Below are positions 51,843 to 64,000 of a DNA stretch of 64,000 nt, piece after piece. Numbering within the stretch: the first letter of the stretch is position 1; each line of letters begins with the position of its first letter. The notes below the pieces were generated by a model. It worked only from the letters and a program-made list of their open reading frames with translations, had not been told where the DNA came from and did not search any database. The stretch is from Phallusia fumigata (Eukaryota; Chordata; Ascidiacea; Phlebobranchia; Ascidiidae). Both the position numbers and the translations under genes were made by a program. The stretch is from the NCBI GenBank assembly GCA_008931825.1, contig QXVZ01026324.1, positions 43,134 to 107,133 of the forward strand, written 5' to 3'.

Positions 51843-53194
51843 CCCTTTCACCACTGGAAACGATTTTTAGTGTTAAACGGATTAAAATCTCCGACGATTT
51901 TGGTTTTACCAATTGCTCCGACAGACGTTTTCAACCTATTGTGATGTATTCATCATTTAACAACATAAGTTTCTTTCCGGTATAACAGAAAGTCGTTAGA
52001 GGAAACTAAATTTAGCAACATCATCTAACGTTGACCCAGTTTTAACTTTAAAGGAAAGTTGCACTACATGAAATTATTGCGGTGGAATTCCTCCCTTGAA
52101 GTTTTAAAATTTCCAACTAACTTTCTTCTAGGCTGGAGGCCACTGGCTTTAGTAACCTATAAACATTATCACTACTTGTTGTTCTAACGTACACCCACCT
52201 TATTCGGAGACTTGTAAAAATATAACGTCACATTTGAAAACATCCCAGGAAGTTTGTAAAAGGTCTATTTGCGTTGCTTATATTGAACCTGTGATTTCAA
52301 ACTTTTGAATGTTCCTTTACATCACTTTTTTGTCCTGTAAGGGAGGAATGCAGAATGTCAAAATAAGCAAAGGGGGGAATGCATTCAAATGGTAGGGGAA
52401 CACCGAATTAACCCATACTACCATTTTGGTTTAACTTTCTATGGCTTTCCCTTATGTTGCTTCATACTAAGTGTACTTTATACAGTTGTGGTCTACAAAT
52501 GTTCGGACCAAGCGTTTGTCATAGATATGCTTCTTTATGATGATGGTTCTTAAACTGTTTACATGCTCATTGTTGGCTATAACGCCAACCGTATATTGTT
52601 TTGGTGCGTTTCATTCTTTATATCTTACTGCTAGCTTTAATGTGCACCAGTATATAGACGACGCTGTTTCGCATAGAAATGTATCGATTTATTTTTATAA
52701 ACTGACTTCAATGTTGAAACTGCGCTGTATTTTATAGTGAAAGGGCCGTTTAGCACTTAGGTATGTTGAGACGGCGATTCTGTAAACTGAAAACGTTTTT
52801 TTAGGAAGTAAGATTATTTTTCACAAGACAAAATCAAATCCAGAAATACTTCATTTTACGGTTGACCACACAAAGCTCGTTTGGAAACCCGCTTCGGGCG
52901 TGTAAGTCCGATTTATGCGGTTCCTAATCCATTGAACTGTGATTGTTATGATAGATCGGAAGTTATCTGTGCTTTATTTATGACGTAACACTGCTCTGCC
53001 ATGAGGATAGAAACGTCGATTGGAAACGCAGAAACGTCGATGTAGCTTGAGGCGTTTCTTCGGCAACACCGCGATCTTTATGACGTTTTTCGCGATTTGT
53101 TGTGAACTGGATAAGGTTGAAAATCGGGTTGCTGACTGTTGTAGATGGATTAGAGCCACTTTGATAAGAATTAGCGTTGTTTTCTGGGCCTAAG
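51843..53194. other. WDR19 3' flank and PTTG1IP upstream
   Basis: AT-rich sequence with no convincing coding exon. The first part should be WDR19 3' UTR, the last part PTTG1IP promoter and 5' UTR. Confidence 0.5.
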
Positions 53195-54952
53195 ATGTAT
53201 GGTGCTTTGGGTAGATCATGTTTAGCAGCATTTTTTTTGTTATCTTTTGCTGCTGCTGACTTGGAATCGTCAGAAAGGGAAAATTTTGTGGCGAAGCACA
53301 GTGTCAATAAGCGATCAAGCAAGGTTGCAGGTAAAAAACGTGCTTAATCAGAATAACAGAAGAGCATGCATTACAAATTATTGGTTGTAGCAGTTTCAAA
53401 TCGTTTGAAAGCGTTTTTTAATTGATAACAATTTAGGCAAATTATGTTTATTACATTTAGTCGCAAAGGTGAACAAATTTTCATGATGTACCAAAACGAT
53501 CTTGTTTTTAGGAAAAACTTGGTAAAAAATGTGAAAACACATTAAAAATATGTTTACCATGCATGAGCAGTTTTAGTTTTTTTGCCGCGTATTCTAGTTC
53601 TTTTTATTTCTACAGTTTATTGTCTTGTCGGTAGTCGGAGGTTTTTGCAAAATGGCGACTTGTTGAAGTATTTTGCCTGTTATGTTGTTGATATATTTGT
53701 TTGCAGATAGCGACAGTTGTGGCGCTGCTAAGAGCTGCGACGATTGTGTGAGTTTGAAACGATACCGTTGCCTTTGGTGCAACTCAAAAACAGCGTAAGT
53801 TTGTACTTTATCTGGAAGTCGTGTGTTGGGCTAGTTACAACGTCAAGTGAAATAAAAAAATGTCCAACGGAGCTTTAAAACCATAACATTGTTCCGCCCC
53901 TGAGAATAAAAAGAAACAAACNGCGACAGTTGTGGCGCTGCTAAGAGCTGCGAGGATTGTGTGAGTTTGAAACGATACCGCTGCCTTTGGTGCAACTCAA
54001 AAACAGCGTAAGTTTGTACTTTATCTGGAAATCGTGTGTTGGGCTAGTTACAACGTCAAGTGAAATAAAAAAGATCCAACGGAGCTTTAAAACCATAACA
54101 TTGTTCCGCCCCGGAGAATAAAAAGAAACAAACACTTTCATTTTTGCAGATGTCTCAATTATCCAATTAAACACTTCTTTCCTGAAACATCCGACTGTCC
54201 CTGGGAGGATGCTCGTTGGGCAGTTTGTTGGGTTGATTTTAAGGCAATGCTCATAAGTGTGTCTGTAATATGTAAGTAACTTTACAATATATTTCTTTGT
54301 GGTTGTTTTGTATGACAAATATGATCCTGCCATCTTGGTTAGTTTGGCACACTAAATTTCGCAAACTACTGATTTAACTTTACCCTTGTTTCTGCAGTTG
54401 GTGTTGCTCTACTTATCACTTGTTGTTGCATTGCAAAATGTTGTCGATGTGTAACTGATTGTTGTCATGGAATCAAGACTTTCTGCTGCTGTGGATGCTG
54501 TTCCAGTAAGTTATGTGTTATTGTTGTTTTCAAAAGTTAGCAAACTCATGTTATATAATCTGCTTAAAATGTCAAATCAAGGTCAACATAGCACTGAAAA
54601 TTTCCTAGACTATCAGCATGAATCTATGTTAAAAATATTTCGGTTTTGATGAAAATACAATCAAATTTCTTGTACAATTCGTTGTTACTGTGTCATTACA
54701 GCAAGTATTTTAAAAAGCAAAAACACGAAATGCATGTTTTACTAGAGATTTATTGTTTTGAAACGAAATGTTTGAAATGCTTCTCGTTATGCAGGTGACA
54801 GTGGAGATCGCAGCCTGCGACGTTTGGAGCGAAAACTTGACAAGCAGGCAAAACTGAATGAGATAGCACTGAAATATGGGGCACAGCGCAACCACGGGGT
54901 TCCCTATGGATCAACTGGGAACTACAGCAATCTTGATAACAGTTCTTTGTAG
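53195..54952 (+). CDS. PTTG1IP: PTTG1IP (securin-binding membrane glycoprotein)
   Basis: Type I membrane protein that in mammals binds securin (PTTG1). Exons 53195-53330, 53707-53794, 54150-54271, 54398-54505 and 54795-54952 join in phase to 203 aa (human 180). The start MYGALGRSCLAAFFLLSFAA gives a signal peptide. A short Cys-rich PSI-like domain follows (CDDC, RYRCLWCNSKTACLNYP, RWAVCWVDF). Next is one membrane segment leading into a very Cys-rich juxtamembrane stretch (CCCIAKCCRC and FCCCGCCS), then a charged helical tail with LRRLERKLDKQAKL and ALKYG. Exon 2 is present twice around the N at 53922; only one copy is used in this model. Tail-to-tail with ACSF3, 283 bases apart. Confidence 0.92.
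53923..54007 (+). other. PTTG1IP: Second copy of PTTG1IP exon 2
   Basis: This repeats 53710-53794 almost exactly and continues into a repeat of the following intron, starting right after the N at 53922. It changes the CDDC motif to CEDC. It lacks its own acceptor because the N truncates it. Most likely the other allele at a contig overlap. Confidence 0.85.
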
Positions 54953-55235
54953 TATTAAAAATACACTTTTGTTGTGAGTCTTCGTTGTAAGTAATGTAAG
55001 AGTGCACTCTTCCACTTATGCTGCTGCCTGCTTGCACATTGCACTAACACTTCTTTATTACATAGTAAGTATTATAGTTCAACACTTTTTTTATTTGCAC
55101 TTATTTCATAATCTCATCACACAATTGGTTAAACATTGCAACATACAACCACACTATAAAAAAATTATAATTTTAATTTAGCTAAACATGTATTACACTT
55201 TTGTTGCAAAGAATAACAAACACATTTTGTCGCCC

Positions 55236-58200
55236 TTATTTGGGATAAAAGTCCTTCAACAGCTGTTTCTTATTGACTTTTCCCATTACATTACGTGGAA
55301 TTTCATCCATCATCTTAAACTCCCTGGGTATTTGATACTTTGGCAAATTTTCTTGGCACCAATCCTTCAGTTCTTGCTCACTAGTTTTGTCGGACAATTT
55401 GACAAGAGCAACGATGCGCTGGCCCCAAGTTTCATCATCCACCCCTAGTACTGCAATCTATGAGAAAAATTTTGTACAATATTGTGTGTGTTCTGTAAGC
55501 TGAATCCATGTCATGGAATACAATAGTTTTTTTGCTGTCTCCCAGATTTAAAGAAATATTAGATCTATTCAACAGCATAGTTTTAAACAGGACTAAAATT
55601 TTACATACTACTTGTACCTCCAAAAACAATTTAGAAGAACATTATAGATGAAGTACAAAAGCTAGAACAGTTGAATTACTTCATTGATGGCAGGGTGCTC
55701 CAGTAAAGTTCTCTCAATGTCCAGTGCACTTATTTTGAAACCACCACTTTTGATGATATCCACTGATGTTCGTCCTTGGATGAAAAATGCTCCGTCTTTA
55801 AACTTTGCAGTGTCCCCAGTTTTAAACCAACCTATCACAACAACATTTTTACCTCTACCAAAAAATGTTTTACTGGCTTTTATCTTCCTATTTAGAATAT
55901 TTAAATCCGTGAATTGTGTACCTGGACAATAAAGATCTGAAACAACGGCCCCAACTAAGCATTATGCCTTTTAATCATGTAATGTTCAGGGATTTATGTA
56001 TTGTCCTCAGCCATAACTTAGCTGACAGCAATGTCTGTTCCACAAAAGATTTGGTTGTCTAGTTTTCTTTTAACTTAAAACCTGCAAAAACTCTTTCTAA
56101 CCTTCAGTGAATGAATCTTCTGTCTCTTGGGGTTTGTTCCAATATCTTTCAAACATCGCATCACTTTTGATAAGTAGCTCTCCTTCCATATTTTGCATGT
56201 CTTCATGTACTGTAACATTTGAATCAGTCGCCTCTACAATTGTTCTAAAAAAATATATGTTTAAATTATTAACTCAAATGTATGATTTCTAACCATTCAT
56301 CGAACCTAACGTCGGCTCCATCTGAATTTTTTCCAACTAGTTTGGCTTTTACTCCTGGAAATGGAAGACCAACGGCGCCTGATGAATTTAAGCGTAAGAG
56401 TAAATGTTGGCAAAAGACCTTTTTAAAGAAAATACTTAAAGCTGAACCTGCAAAATCCTTTACTGTGTTGTTGACAAATTCAAAAATTGACATTTTTTTA
56501 AGACAGTATGTATCCCAGATGGCATGTATATAGCCATAATGCTCTACTGGTTAAACCGCATATAATATTTATAGTAGCTGCCAAATTAGGTCCCTCAAGT
56601 TCTAAAAAATCTTCAACCAACTAGTTCAGCTACCTGGAATTTTTTGCCTATGCAAAGGATTTGTAAGTCCCATTCCAAACTCAGTCATCCCATAACGCTC
56701 CAATAAAACATGTCCAGTTATTTCTTTCCATTTGTGAAGTAAGGGAGTTGGTAAAGCCGAAGACCCTGTACATACATGAGTTTTTTCCTTGTAAAGCAGA
56801 AAAATTCAAACGTTTTAGGCTAAACACTCCAATACCGATGTTAAGGTTTTTGCTGTTATCATTTGTCACATTGTCTCATTAAACACATCATGCTACTCTT
56901 ACTCATTGTGTTTTCAAGCGTCTTGATTGTGGAAAAAAAAACAAAATCTACAGCCAAATTAACAAAATCTACAGCCAGACAGTCGCTACCTGAGACCATG
57001 AACCTGAACCGTCTGCATTTTNCTGTCGTCCAACAGATCATGCCACACCTAAATACAAATTTGTTATGTAGCTTTTTTAATTACGGTGTAGCTGCAGCGC
57101 ATTCACTCTTGATCCACCAATTGTGCCCTTAACCTTTTTCTCCTAACTTTTTAATGTTGCGCAGCTATTTCCGGCTTGGTGATTGATTTAGTGCTACTGT
57201 ATCGCTATGTTTTCTTTCACCAAGCAAAATAAACTCATTATAGGATGATACCTTAGAAAATTTATCAAATTTCAGAACTATAAGATAATTTTTCCATCTG
57301 TCACAGTGTTGTAACAACATTAAAATAACCAAAGCATCTTGAGAGAAAGAATTTTGATGGGTCTATTTACTCATCATTACGTTAAATGTTTGCAGATGCT
57401 TACAATTGCAGGGTCAAACTTTGGCAGCATTTTCACAGTCGCTCCGGCACATAAGGGGCAAAGTAGAGTGTTGACCATTCCATGTGCATGATGAAGAGGC
57501 AAAACATGAAGGATGGTATCAGTAGACTTCCATTCCCATTCCGCAATCATTTTATTTACCTGTGTGAAATTAAAAACAATCCAGTTGTTAACAAGTCAAT
57601 GAACGTAATTTGTAAAAAAGTAGATTTTGAAGGCAATTTAGGCAGATGATTGTAACAATGTAATAATAGAATTTTAATGGGGGTATGCTGAATTCAAAAG
57701 CATGCAAGCTAGTTGTTTAAAAATTTCACTGTTTCAAGAACATTTGCATGTAAAGATTAATATCTGCACCACTTAAAAATATCAGTCAAATAAGAAAGGT
57801 CGGAAGACTGCTGATAACTTAAGTCACTGAAAAAAAACATTATACAGACAGGTCTGCATATTCCTAAATTGAAAAGTATGCATGTTCAACAAACTTACCT
57901 GTTTCTGTACACTATTGTGGGTAAAAAGAACTCCTTTAGGTCTGCCAGTTGTGCCACTGGTGTACATGATGGTCGAGGGAAGGTCTAATAAGTCATCAGG
58001 AAATAAGTTGGAGCTGTCAACTGTTTGATAGGGGACTGGATTGATCATCAATTTTTGAAGCGGAAGGTGTAATATGTTTAACTTTGAAGACAGCTCTGCT
58101 GCAACCTAAAATATGAAAAGAATTTGGTGCTGTAAGATTTGATTCCTACATTAACAAAATGACTTCTGCAGTTCTTAAAATAGATATTTAGTGCAGCAAA

Positions 58201-59467
58201 GTTTGCTTCAAAAAATTCCAATTAAAAAAGTACTCTGCTAAACTTTGCTCAGACTGTAGAAACAAAATGTGTTTCAAGGTCTACAAGGGGATTGGCATTG
58301 GAAGTACTAGAAATGTATGCAATTAGATTTAACTTGCAACTGCTGTAAAGGTATCAAGTGCATTATGTGGTATTAAGTGATCTAAAATCTCAGTAAACCA
58401 AACCTTTTGATGTTCATGACTTGACACAAGAACACTGGCTTGTGAATCCTGAATTACATATGACAGTTCTGGTTTGGGGTGTTCGGAACACAAGGAAACC
58501 ACGATGGCACCACACATCCAAGCTGACCACTGGGTGACAGTAAAGGATGCATCGTTTGAAGTCAAAATTGCAACTCGCTTTCCAAGGAGACTTTGTCCAT
58601 TGTTGGCATCCAGGAGCAAATCTGCACGCAATATCATTAAAAGTCAAGTCAAGTTTATTTGCATTGTCACTTCATTAATTCGTCATCATGAAAAGATTTC
58701 ATAAAACAGCAAGGACACCGAAAAACCATTGGTTATCGAGTCAAGTGTCCTGTTTTGAAAGATGGTTGAAGCGTACTGGGTGTGTTCTGCTGTAGGATCG
58801 CAACCAACCACACAAACACAATGCAAACATGCAATTTAATGTAAAACACCACAGACAAAAGGACAGTATGTTTTTTTTAATTAAATAGTTGCGCACAGCA
58901 TTTTTTTTCATTGTGCACAAAATTTTTTTGTGTGTCCAAAGTACTTGCAAAACTGTATTAACATCTGGATGGCGAAATCAAGTTGTTTAAGATAAGTTGA
59001 GTTTATTTTGCTTGGTGAAAGAAAACATAGCGATACAACAGTATGTCACCAAAGCTGTACAACGTTAGGACGTTATGAGGCCCGAAAAATTATGAAGATG
59101 CATTTAGTTATTTAGGTTTAACATGCAGCAGCTACAAAGTGTTATCACAGAAAAGTGAGAATTTCGACAGGGAAAAGGTGGGACCTCAAGTGCCAGAATA
59201 CCAAAATTTGGTTCTACCTGTGTTTTTAGCAAAAACATAAACACAATTGCTTAGAAAAGATTTTTTACCTTTTAGTTGCCGACTGCGATGGAGCAATTCG
59301 GAATAAGAAAAGTTCCCCAATGAGTCTTTGATCGCCAACTTATCGCCATATTCGTTGCGCAAAATTGGAAGAAACCCTTTGACGGTTTGATACGTTGTAG
59401 AATGCCCGAATTTTCGGCGCAAGTTGTTAACTGACAAACACTTAGCTAACGATCTTATAAACAACAT
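55236..59467 (-). CDS. ACSF3: ACSF3, mitochondrial malonyl-CoA synthetase, one exon gapped
   Basis: AMP-forming acyl-CoA ligase that in mammals activates malonate in mitochondria. Exons: 59269-59467, 58404-58621, 57899-58105, 57404-57559, 56990-57048 (broken by the N at 57022), 56634-56765, 56306-56378, 56102-56244, 55680-55831, 55236-55457. Phases agree except across the N. The start [20 protein letters not shown] is Arg/Lys-rich, fitting a mitochondrial presequence. Adenylation motifs: [14 protein letters not shown] (P-loop), [25 protein letters not shown] (A5), [11 protein letters not shown] (A7), [16 protein letters not shown] (A8), [13 protein letters not shown] (A10 with catalytic Lys). 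About 50 residues between VWHDLLDD and RFMVSG are absent at the N. Head-to-head with the next gene. Confidence 0.94.
57078..57245 (+). repeat. Copy of the 170-bp dispersed repeat
   Basis: This has the family landmarks TTGATCCACCAATTGTGCCC, GCGCAGCTATTTCCGGCTTG and TTTCACCAAGCAAAATAAAC. It lies in an ACSF3 intron. An inverted partial copy is at 58985-59090 in another intron of the same gene. Confidence 0.7.
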
Positions 59468-60491
59468 TCCGCAGCGGAAAGCATAACAGGGAAATAACCT
59501 TGGTGGTCAACTGTTGCCACAAAAATGTTAATAAATGGCAGAGCTAAAATGTTGCGTTTTTTTCCTTTTAGACTAGAGACCCCCAACTTTTTTTGCTGTC
59601 CGTACCGCTTTAATTCGTTCGGACATTCTTTGTACCTCCTAAAATACCTTTTGTGTTTAGCTTTATAGCCTTGAGTTGACAATATTAAAACTGTGCCCTT
59701 CTGGAATTCAACCTTGTACCCCCGGTTAAAAACCTATGCTTCAGAGATTGACGGAACAGTTCAAACAAACAAACGAATCATTCGAATACTAATTAATTTC
59801 GAACGCGCCTTTTCCAAAAAATACATTATTTTCAGGACACTTTTGTTCTTAAGTCGGTCACCATTTGGTTCAGTATTTGTTAGCCTTACGTTATTCTTTG
59901 TTACATTAGTGATTTACAGCTTGGAGGTTTTATTTTCTTGTCGTTGTTGAGCGACGTGACTAATTCGATTGTTGATCTCTGTGACGTTCGTCGCGCTTTA
60001 GTGAACATTATCGTATCTTGAGAAGAAAATTTTTCTTACCAATTGGTTAAATTTATTTTAGGGCGTAATCATAGGTACTAGTATCTATTGCGTATTTAAA
60101 GCCGTTTTCAATTTTGTCAAGCTCACTGTTTTGCAGACAAAACTGCTAATCAGATTCTAAAGTCCAATATACATCACGTGATGTCGAATATTAAAAATTA
60201 GTTTGAAATACCTCAATATAGCAGTTTTTTTGTTGTTTACCATTTTGTTATTGCGAGCTGTTTCAAAATAGGTTGATTTTTGTTCTTCAATGTGTAATTT
60301 CCTATTCTGAAGTATAACAAATACGCAGCAAACAACAAGAAGTCAGTGTATTAAAATAGTATGAAACTTATTGTTGTGATATTCAGAAAAGTAAACTGTT
60401 CTACTCAAATTATAAATTTGTATTGTTAATCTTATACACCTTTGTGCAAAGAATACCTTGGTGGAAAGTTTAAAATTGTTCCTGGTTATAA
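59468..60491. other. Shared upstream region of two divergent genes
   Basis: About 1 kb between the ACSF3 start (minus) and the PPSY-protein start (plus). It contains no recognisable coding exon or RNA gene. A bidirectional promoter is possible, but no core motif is assigned. Confidence 0.5.
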
Positions 60492-63400
60492 ATGTCTTCA
60501 AACCCACAAAGGAGGCCAAGTCGAACAGCACCGAGGCCACCGAGACCAAGTTTTCCACCATCTTCTATACAAAGGTAACAAAAACTCCGGTGGAAAAGTT
60601 ACAGAAATAAATGAGACTGTTTGTTCTACAGGACAGCATTTATCACATTTGGTATCACTTTACCCATATGCGTCGTCATTTCTAATTCAAACTTTTTGAC
60701 TTACTAATGTTTACTTCAAATCATAAACATATCTTTAAATGTATAATTAAGATGTGTCTGCCTTATTTATTTTGGATCAGACAGTTTCAAAATTTGTATG
60801 TGACAATATATATTCAAACTAAAACTTCAATGAACATTTGTTAGATGTGATCCACCAACTTCGACCCCACGTTCATCATCACCAACTTTATCAACAAACT
60901 CTGATTCAAGAAGTAGTTTGCCAGATTACCATGTTCATTCTTCGCAATCTTCCCCTCATGAAATACGGCGACATAGAAGGTAAATAGCAAATCTGGTTAA
61001 CAGTCTTATTGCAATGTTGCAGGCAATCTTGCTGAAATGTTTTAATAATTAGAAGTGTAGCATTGTTGTGCCTTATCTTCTTTAAATTTTAACTTTACCA
61101 CTTTTTTATTCTGTTTAAAATTTGCAATAGATATACTTTGTCATCAATATACTTTGTGCATGTTTGTTGACTGCAATTCAGTGTAAAATTCCTATTTTCA
61201 GTTTTTAAAGGTGACTACCTATTTGACTATTAATTTTCTCGATTTGCAAGCTTTGTAATCTTCTGGACTAATTTCTGTTTGACAATTGAATTAGAACATG
61301 ATGTTTTAAATACACCAGTTTATGTAATGTTACTCCCTATGTACTGTACTGCTGCATAAAATGTGACTTCCTCAAGATTTTGAGTAAATATACTCATTCC
61401 TTGGCAGAGGTAGCGATGGTGACAGCCACCCACGTCGTCCTGTGCCCTCCCAACGACCACGCAAACGATCACAGACCGTGCGCAGTAAGAGCGTCCGACA
61501 AAGAAGTCGACCTCAGATTACATTTGTTTCGGCGGAGCCAATGAGTCATCATCCAGCATTTGCCGATGGTGCAAAAGGAAGTTATATTCCTCCCGAGGCC
61601 CCACCAAGTTATGATGAGGCCATGAAGGCGCCGCTTCCTCGAAACCCATCATTTACTGACCCGGCATTTCCTGGTAAATAAAAAATTCAAAACAGTTTAA
61701 ACAATTGACCCGCAAACCAGGTTAGGTTATTTGCAATGAATGTTTATTTCAGGAACCCTTGTCCTTTTGCTAAGGTGGTCCATTGATAAAGTTTAAAAGC
61801 CTGGTACACCAAAGTTTATTTACAGGCCTATTGTTCACCAAAATGCTGAACTTCATTATATTTGCTTCACTATATTTGGCAGGATGCATTTTAAACTAGC
61901 TAATACCCAACATTATGCGTATTTTGGTTTGAAGAGCACATCAAGCCATGCTGTTAATAAATAGCTTTATGACCTAGTTTATCCTTGGCCTAATCTGTTG
62001 TCATTGTACACACAAGATGTTTTTCCTCAGCTATAGTCAAACAGCCTGTGAAAGCTAATGACGTTACGCTTTGATTGACCTTGCCTTCTCAGACAGGAAG
62101 TATTTTGATGTTATCTGTGCTATTTAAGATGCTTGCTCATGCAGGCTCGTTTCAGACCAGAATTGTTCCAGCTCAAGTTGTGGTTTGTAGCTTGCGGCAA
62201 AAGTTGATATTCCCCAAGGATTGTCTGCACTAGTGAGATCAGGACACAGAAATAAAATTGGTTTACTTAAAGACATCAATAACATAATATTCAGAAGTTG
62301 TGTCTGTCTAGTTTAGGTAAAGTTGGCAGCACTTTTACTGAACTTGGTTTTAATAAATGTGACTTGTGCATTTAGCATCAGCATTAAAGTTTTTGTATGT
62401 TTAGCAGTGAGGTTTATTAATTGAAATAGGCAACAAATATGTCTTTCAATTATGTACCTATACAAGTGTGGTTCAAGGTCAAAATTAGTTGACCTTGCTT
62501 TGACTTATCTGTCTTGCCGCATGTAAAACTGCTGACAAACTAATTGTGAGGTTTTCCTAATGACTCATAGAAATGAGGAAGTAAGGCATTGCAACAGTAG
62601 CCATTGTGATGTCATCAACCTGTAATGCTCCATGCACAGCTATTGTGGGATTGGAGTTATAGCTAATTCTAGTTGCTTGAGTTTGGCTGCCCAAGTGTTC
62701 CAATAATTTGCAGCTGCTATGTAATTTGTCAATCGGTCATTTCCTGTTGTTTGCTGCAAAACACAAGTTTCTGCATGTACCTAATGTAATCGTGATGTAA
62801 TTGTTTTCGTTCCTATCCTGGTCATCTATAATTAATGTGAAGATGTTTTATATGACGCATGTTTGAGCATTGGTCATAGCTGTTAGCAAGAAACAAGGAA
62901 GTGTAATGTGGTTATGTACTTAGTTTCCTCGACGTTACGTTTTTTTACTGCAGGCAGATTGTTAAAACCAGTTGTATGGTTTGAAAACAGAAAGTAGTTG
63001 ATCAGGAAAACATTTTTTTTACTTTAACTTGGACATGTTAGGAATTAGGAAGGAACACTGCTGCAGGAATTTATTTTCATTAAGCTTTTTGTCAGGTCTA
63101 AAAAGGTTACCTGCATTGCAAAATCTAGTATGTTGTTGTGGTAATAGCCAAGATTTGTTACTTGATTAACTGTTCTTAAAGAATCTATCCAGTTGGTGTA
63201 AACATTAATGCTTTATATTTTTGTGGTTTTTACTGTAATTAAATGTAAAACAATAATTATTTACCTGCAGTTTAACAGCTAAATTGGTGAAATTAAAATC
63301 AGACAATGTTGCAGATGTTTAAATTTGTTATGTTTAGTTCAAAGTCAATTGTAAACAAGCTGTTTAAGGTATTGTTTTACATGTGAAGAGCGTAAATGTG

Positions 63401-63741
63401 TAGTGGCACTGATGTAATCTTGTTTTAAGAATACCTGTTATGTTTCAGACCACATTTCACAACAGAGGCGGGTTTTTCCAACTGTAGAATCTGTTTCTTT
63501 GTCCACTTCCCACTCTGAGGAGGAAACGCGGCCTAAAACTGTGATTGGAAGCACTCGTCCCAATCCTGTGCCAACACGTGATACTACAGCGGAACAGCTA
63601 ATCGTTCAGCTACCTATTGAAGGCACCAGCCCTCATAGTAGCCCTGGCTCATCAAGAGAGAGCCTACATACCAGTTTAAACCCTGCTCAACCAACCGACG
63701 AGGAAAGACATCCAGTGCCAACACCCAGGACAAGGAGAAAG
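60492..63741 (+). CDS. Unidentified Ser/Pro/Arg-rich protein with PPSY motif, 3' end outside
   Basis: Not recognised. Exons 60492-60574, 60845-60979, 61408-61673 and 63449-63741 join in phase through 259 codons; the last ends at a GT donor, so the gene continues past the window. The start is chosen because an in-frame TAA directly precedes the ATG. The protein is low complexity: Pro/Arg at the N-terminus (RRPSRTAPRPPRPSFPPS), a Ser-rich stretch (STPRSSSPTLSTNSDSRSS), a basic stretch (RPRKRSQTVRSKSVRQRSR), and YIPPEAPPSYDEAM, where PPSY is the PPxY form bound by WW domains. The fourth exon is Ser/Thr/Pro-rich and ends PVPTPRTRRK, a possible SH3 ligand. No signal peptide or membrane segment is seen so far. 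It could be the disordered part of a larger scaffold or Rho-regulator protein. Confidence 0.7.
61674..63448. other. Large intron of the PPSY-protein gene
   Basis: 1.8 kb, long for this window, bounded by a GTAAAT donor and a TTTCAG acceptor. No internal exon, RNA gene or repeat is recognised. Confidence 0.5.
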
Positions 63742-64000
63742 GTAGAAAAGTTGTTTTAGCAGATACCCACTTTGTTGTTAAATTTGGTGGGTTACATATA
63801 GCAATAGCTAAACAACTTCAAATTTACTATCTCCAAAACTTCTGGTAAAAAATAACCGAGTAGTCATTCAACAATATATCCCAGATAATAGGTCAGACTA
63901 CCATGTTTATGGTGGGTTACAGAAGTTTGGTAGGTTATGTATTCTACTATTTGCGGAGTGTGCTGGTAAGTTTAGTAAACCTTGTAGGCTGACTCATTAA

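Noticed and set aside
52978-53322. Minus-strand 114-codon frame
   Set aside because: It has no ATG start, and its upper part overlaps the plus-strand PTTG1IP signal-peptide exon, which is supported by phase and family match.

Overview
This is animal nuclear DNA: AT-rich, with genes split by short GT-AG introns and scattered short non-coding repeats (tRNA-derived SINEs, hairpin elements and hAT-like elements). Gene content, exon compactness and a closely packed gene pair suggest a tunicate such as Ciona. That is an inference from style and protein similarity; no database was searched. All exon calls come from translating between splice sites, checking that reading phase is kept across each junction, and recalling known protein families.

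Layout. 1-9447 (-): calpain-15 (CAPN15/SOLH), two RanBP2 zinc fingers and the calpain protease core, C-terminus outside the window. 9448-13377: repeats. 13378-17749 (-): prenylcysteine oxidase (PCYOX1), complete in ten exons, 500 aa. 19090-19628 (+): SMIM20/MITRAC7. 19639-20331 (+): PIGF, only 10 bases after the SMIM20 stop, so an operon candidate. 20683-21469 (-): 3' part of ribosomal protein L31. 22133-51842 (+): WDR19/IFT144, a ciliary IFT-A protein, with two stretches of exons absent. 34898-43817 (-): a complete SLC22-type organic ion transporter of about 585 aa, inside the WDR19 span on the opposite strand. 53195-54952 (+): PTTG1IP, complete. 55236-59467 (-): ACSF3, complete except for part of one exon. 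60492-63741+ (+): an unidentified Ser/Pro/Arg-rich protein with a PPSY motif.

Assembly. Ten single N bases (602, 1904, 2572, 3599, 18706, 21470, 28463, 34520, 53922, 57022) behave as contig joins rather than ambiguous bases. At most of them coding sequence is missing (RPL31, WDR19 twice, ACSF3) or repeated (calpain-15 3' end, PTTG1IP exon 2). Several apparent oddities are therefore probably haplotype redundancy or unsized gaps.

The genes are mostly unrelated housekeeping functions: proteolysis, prenylcysteine breakdown, cytochrome oxidase assembly, GPI anchors, translation, ciliary transport, ion transport and mitochondrial malonate activation. I saw no CRISPR array, phage, bacterial operon or defence system. 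The most interesting items are the SMIM20-PIGF pair, the transporter nested in WDR19, a 777-bp hAT-like element with an 8-bp target duplication just after the WDR19 exon 1 donor site, and the unidentified PPSY protein.
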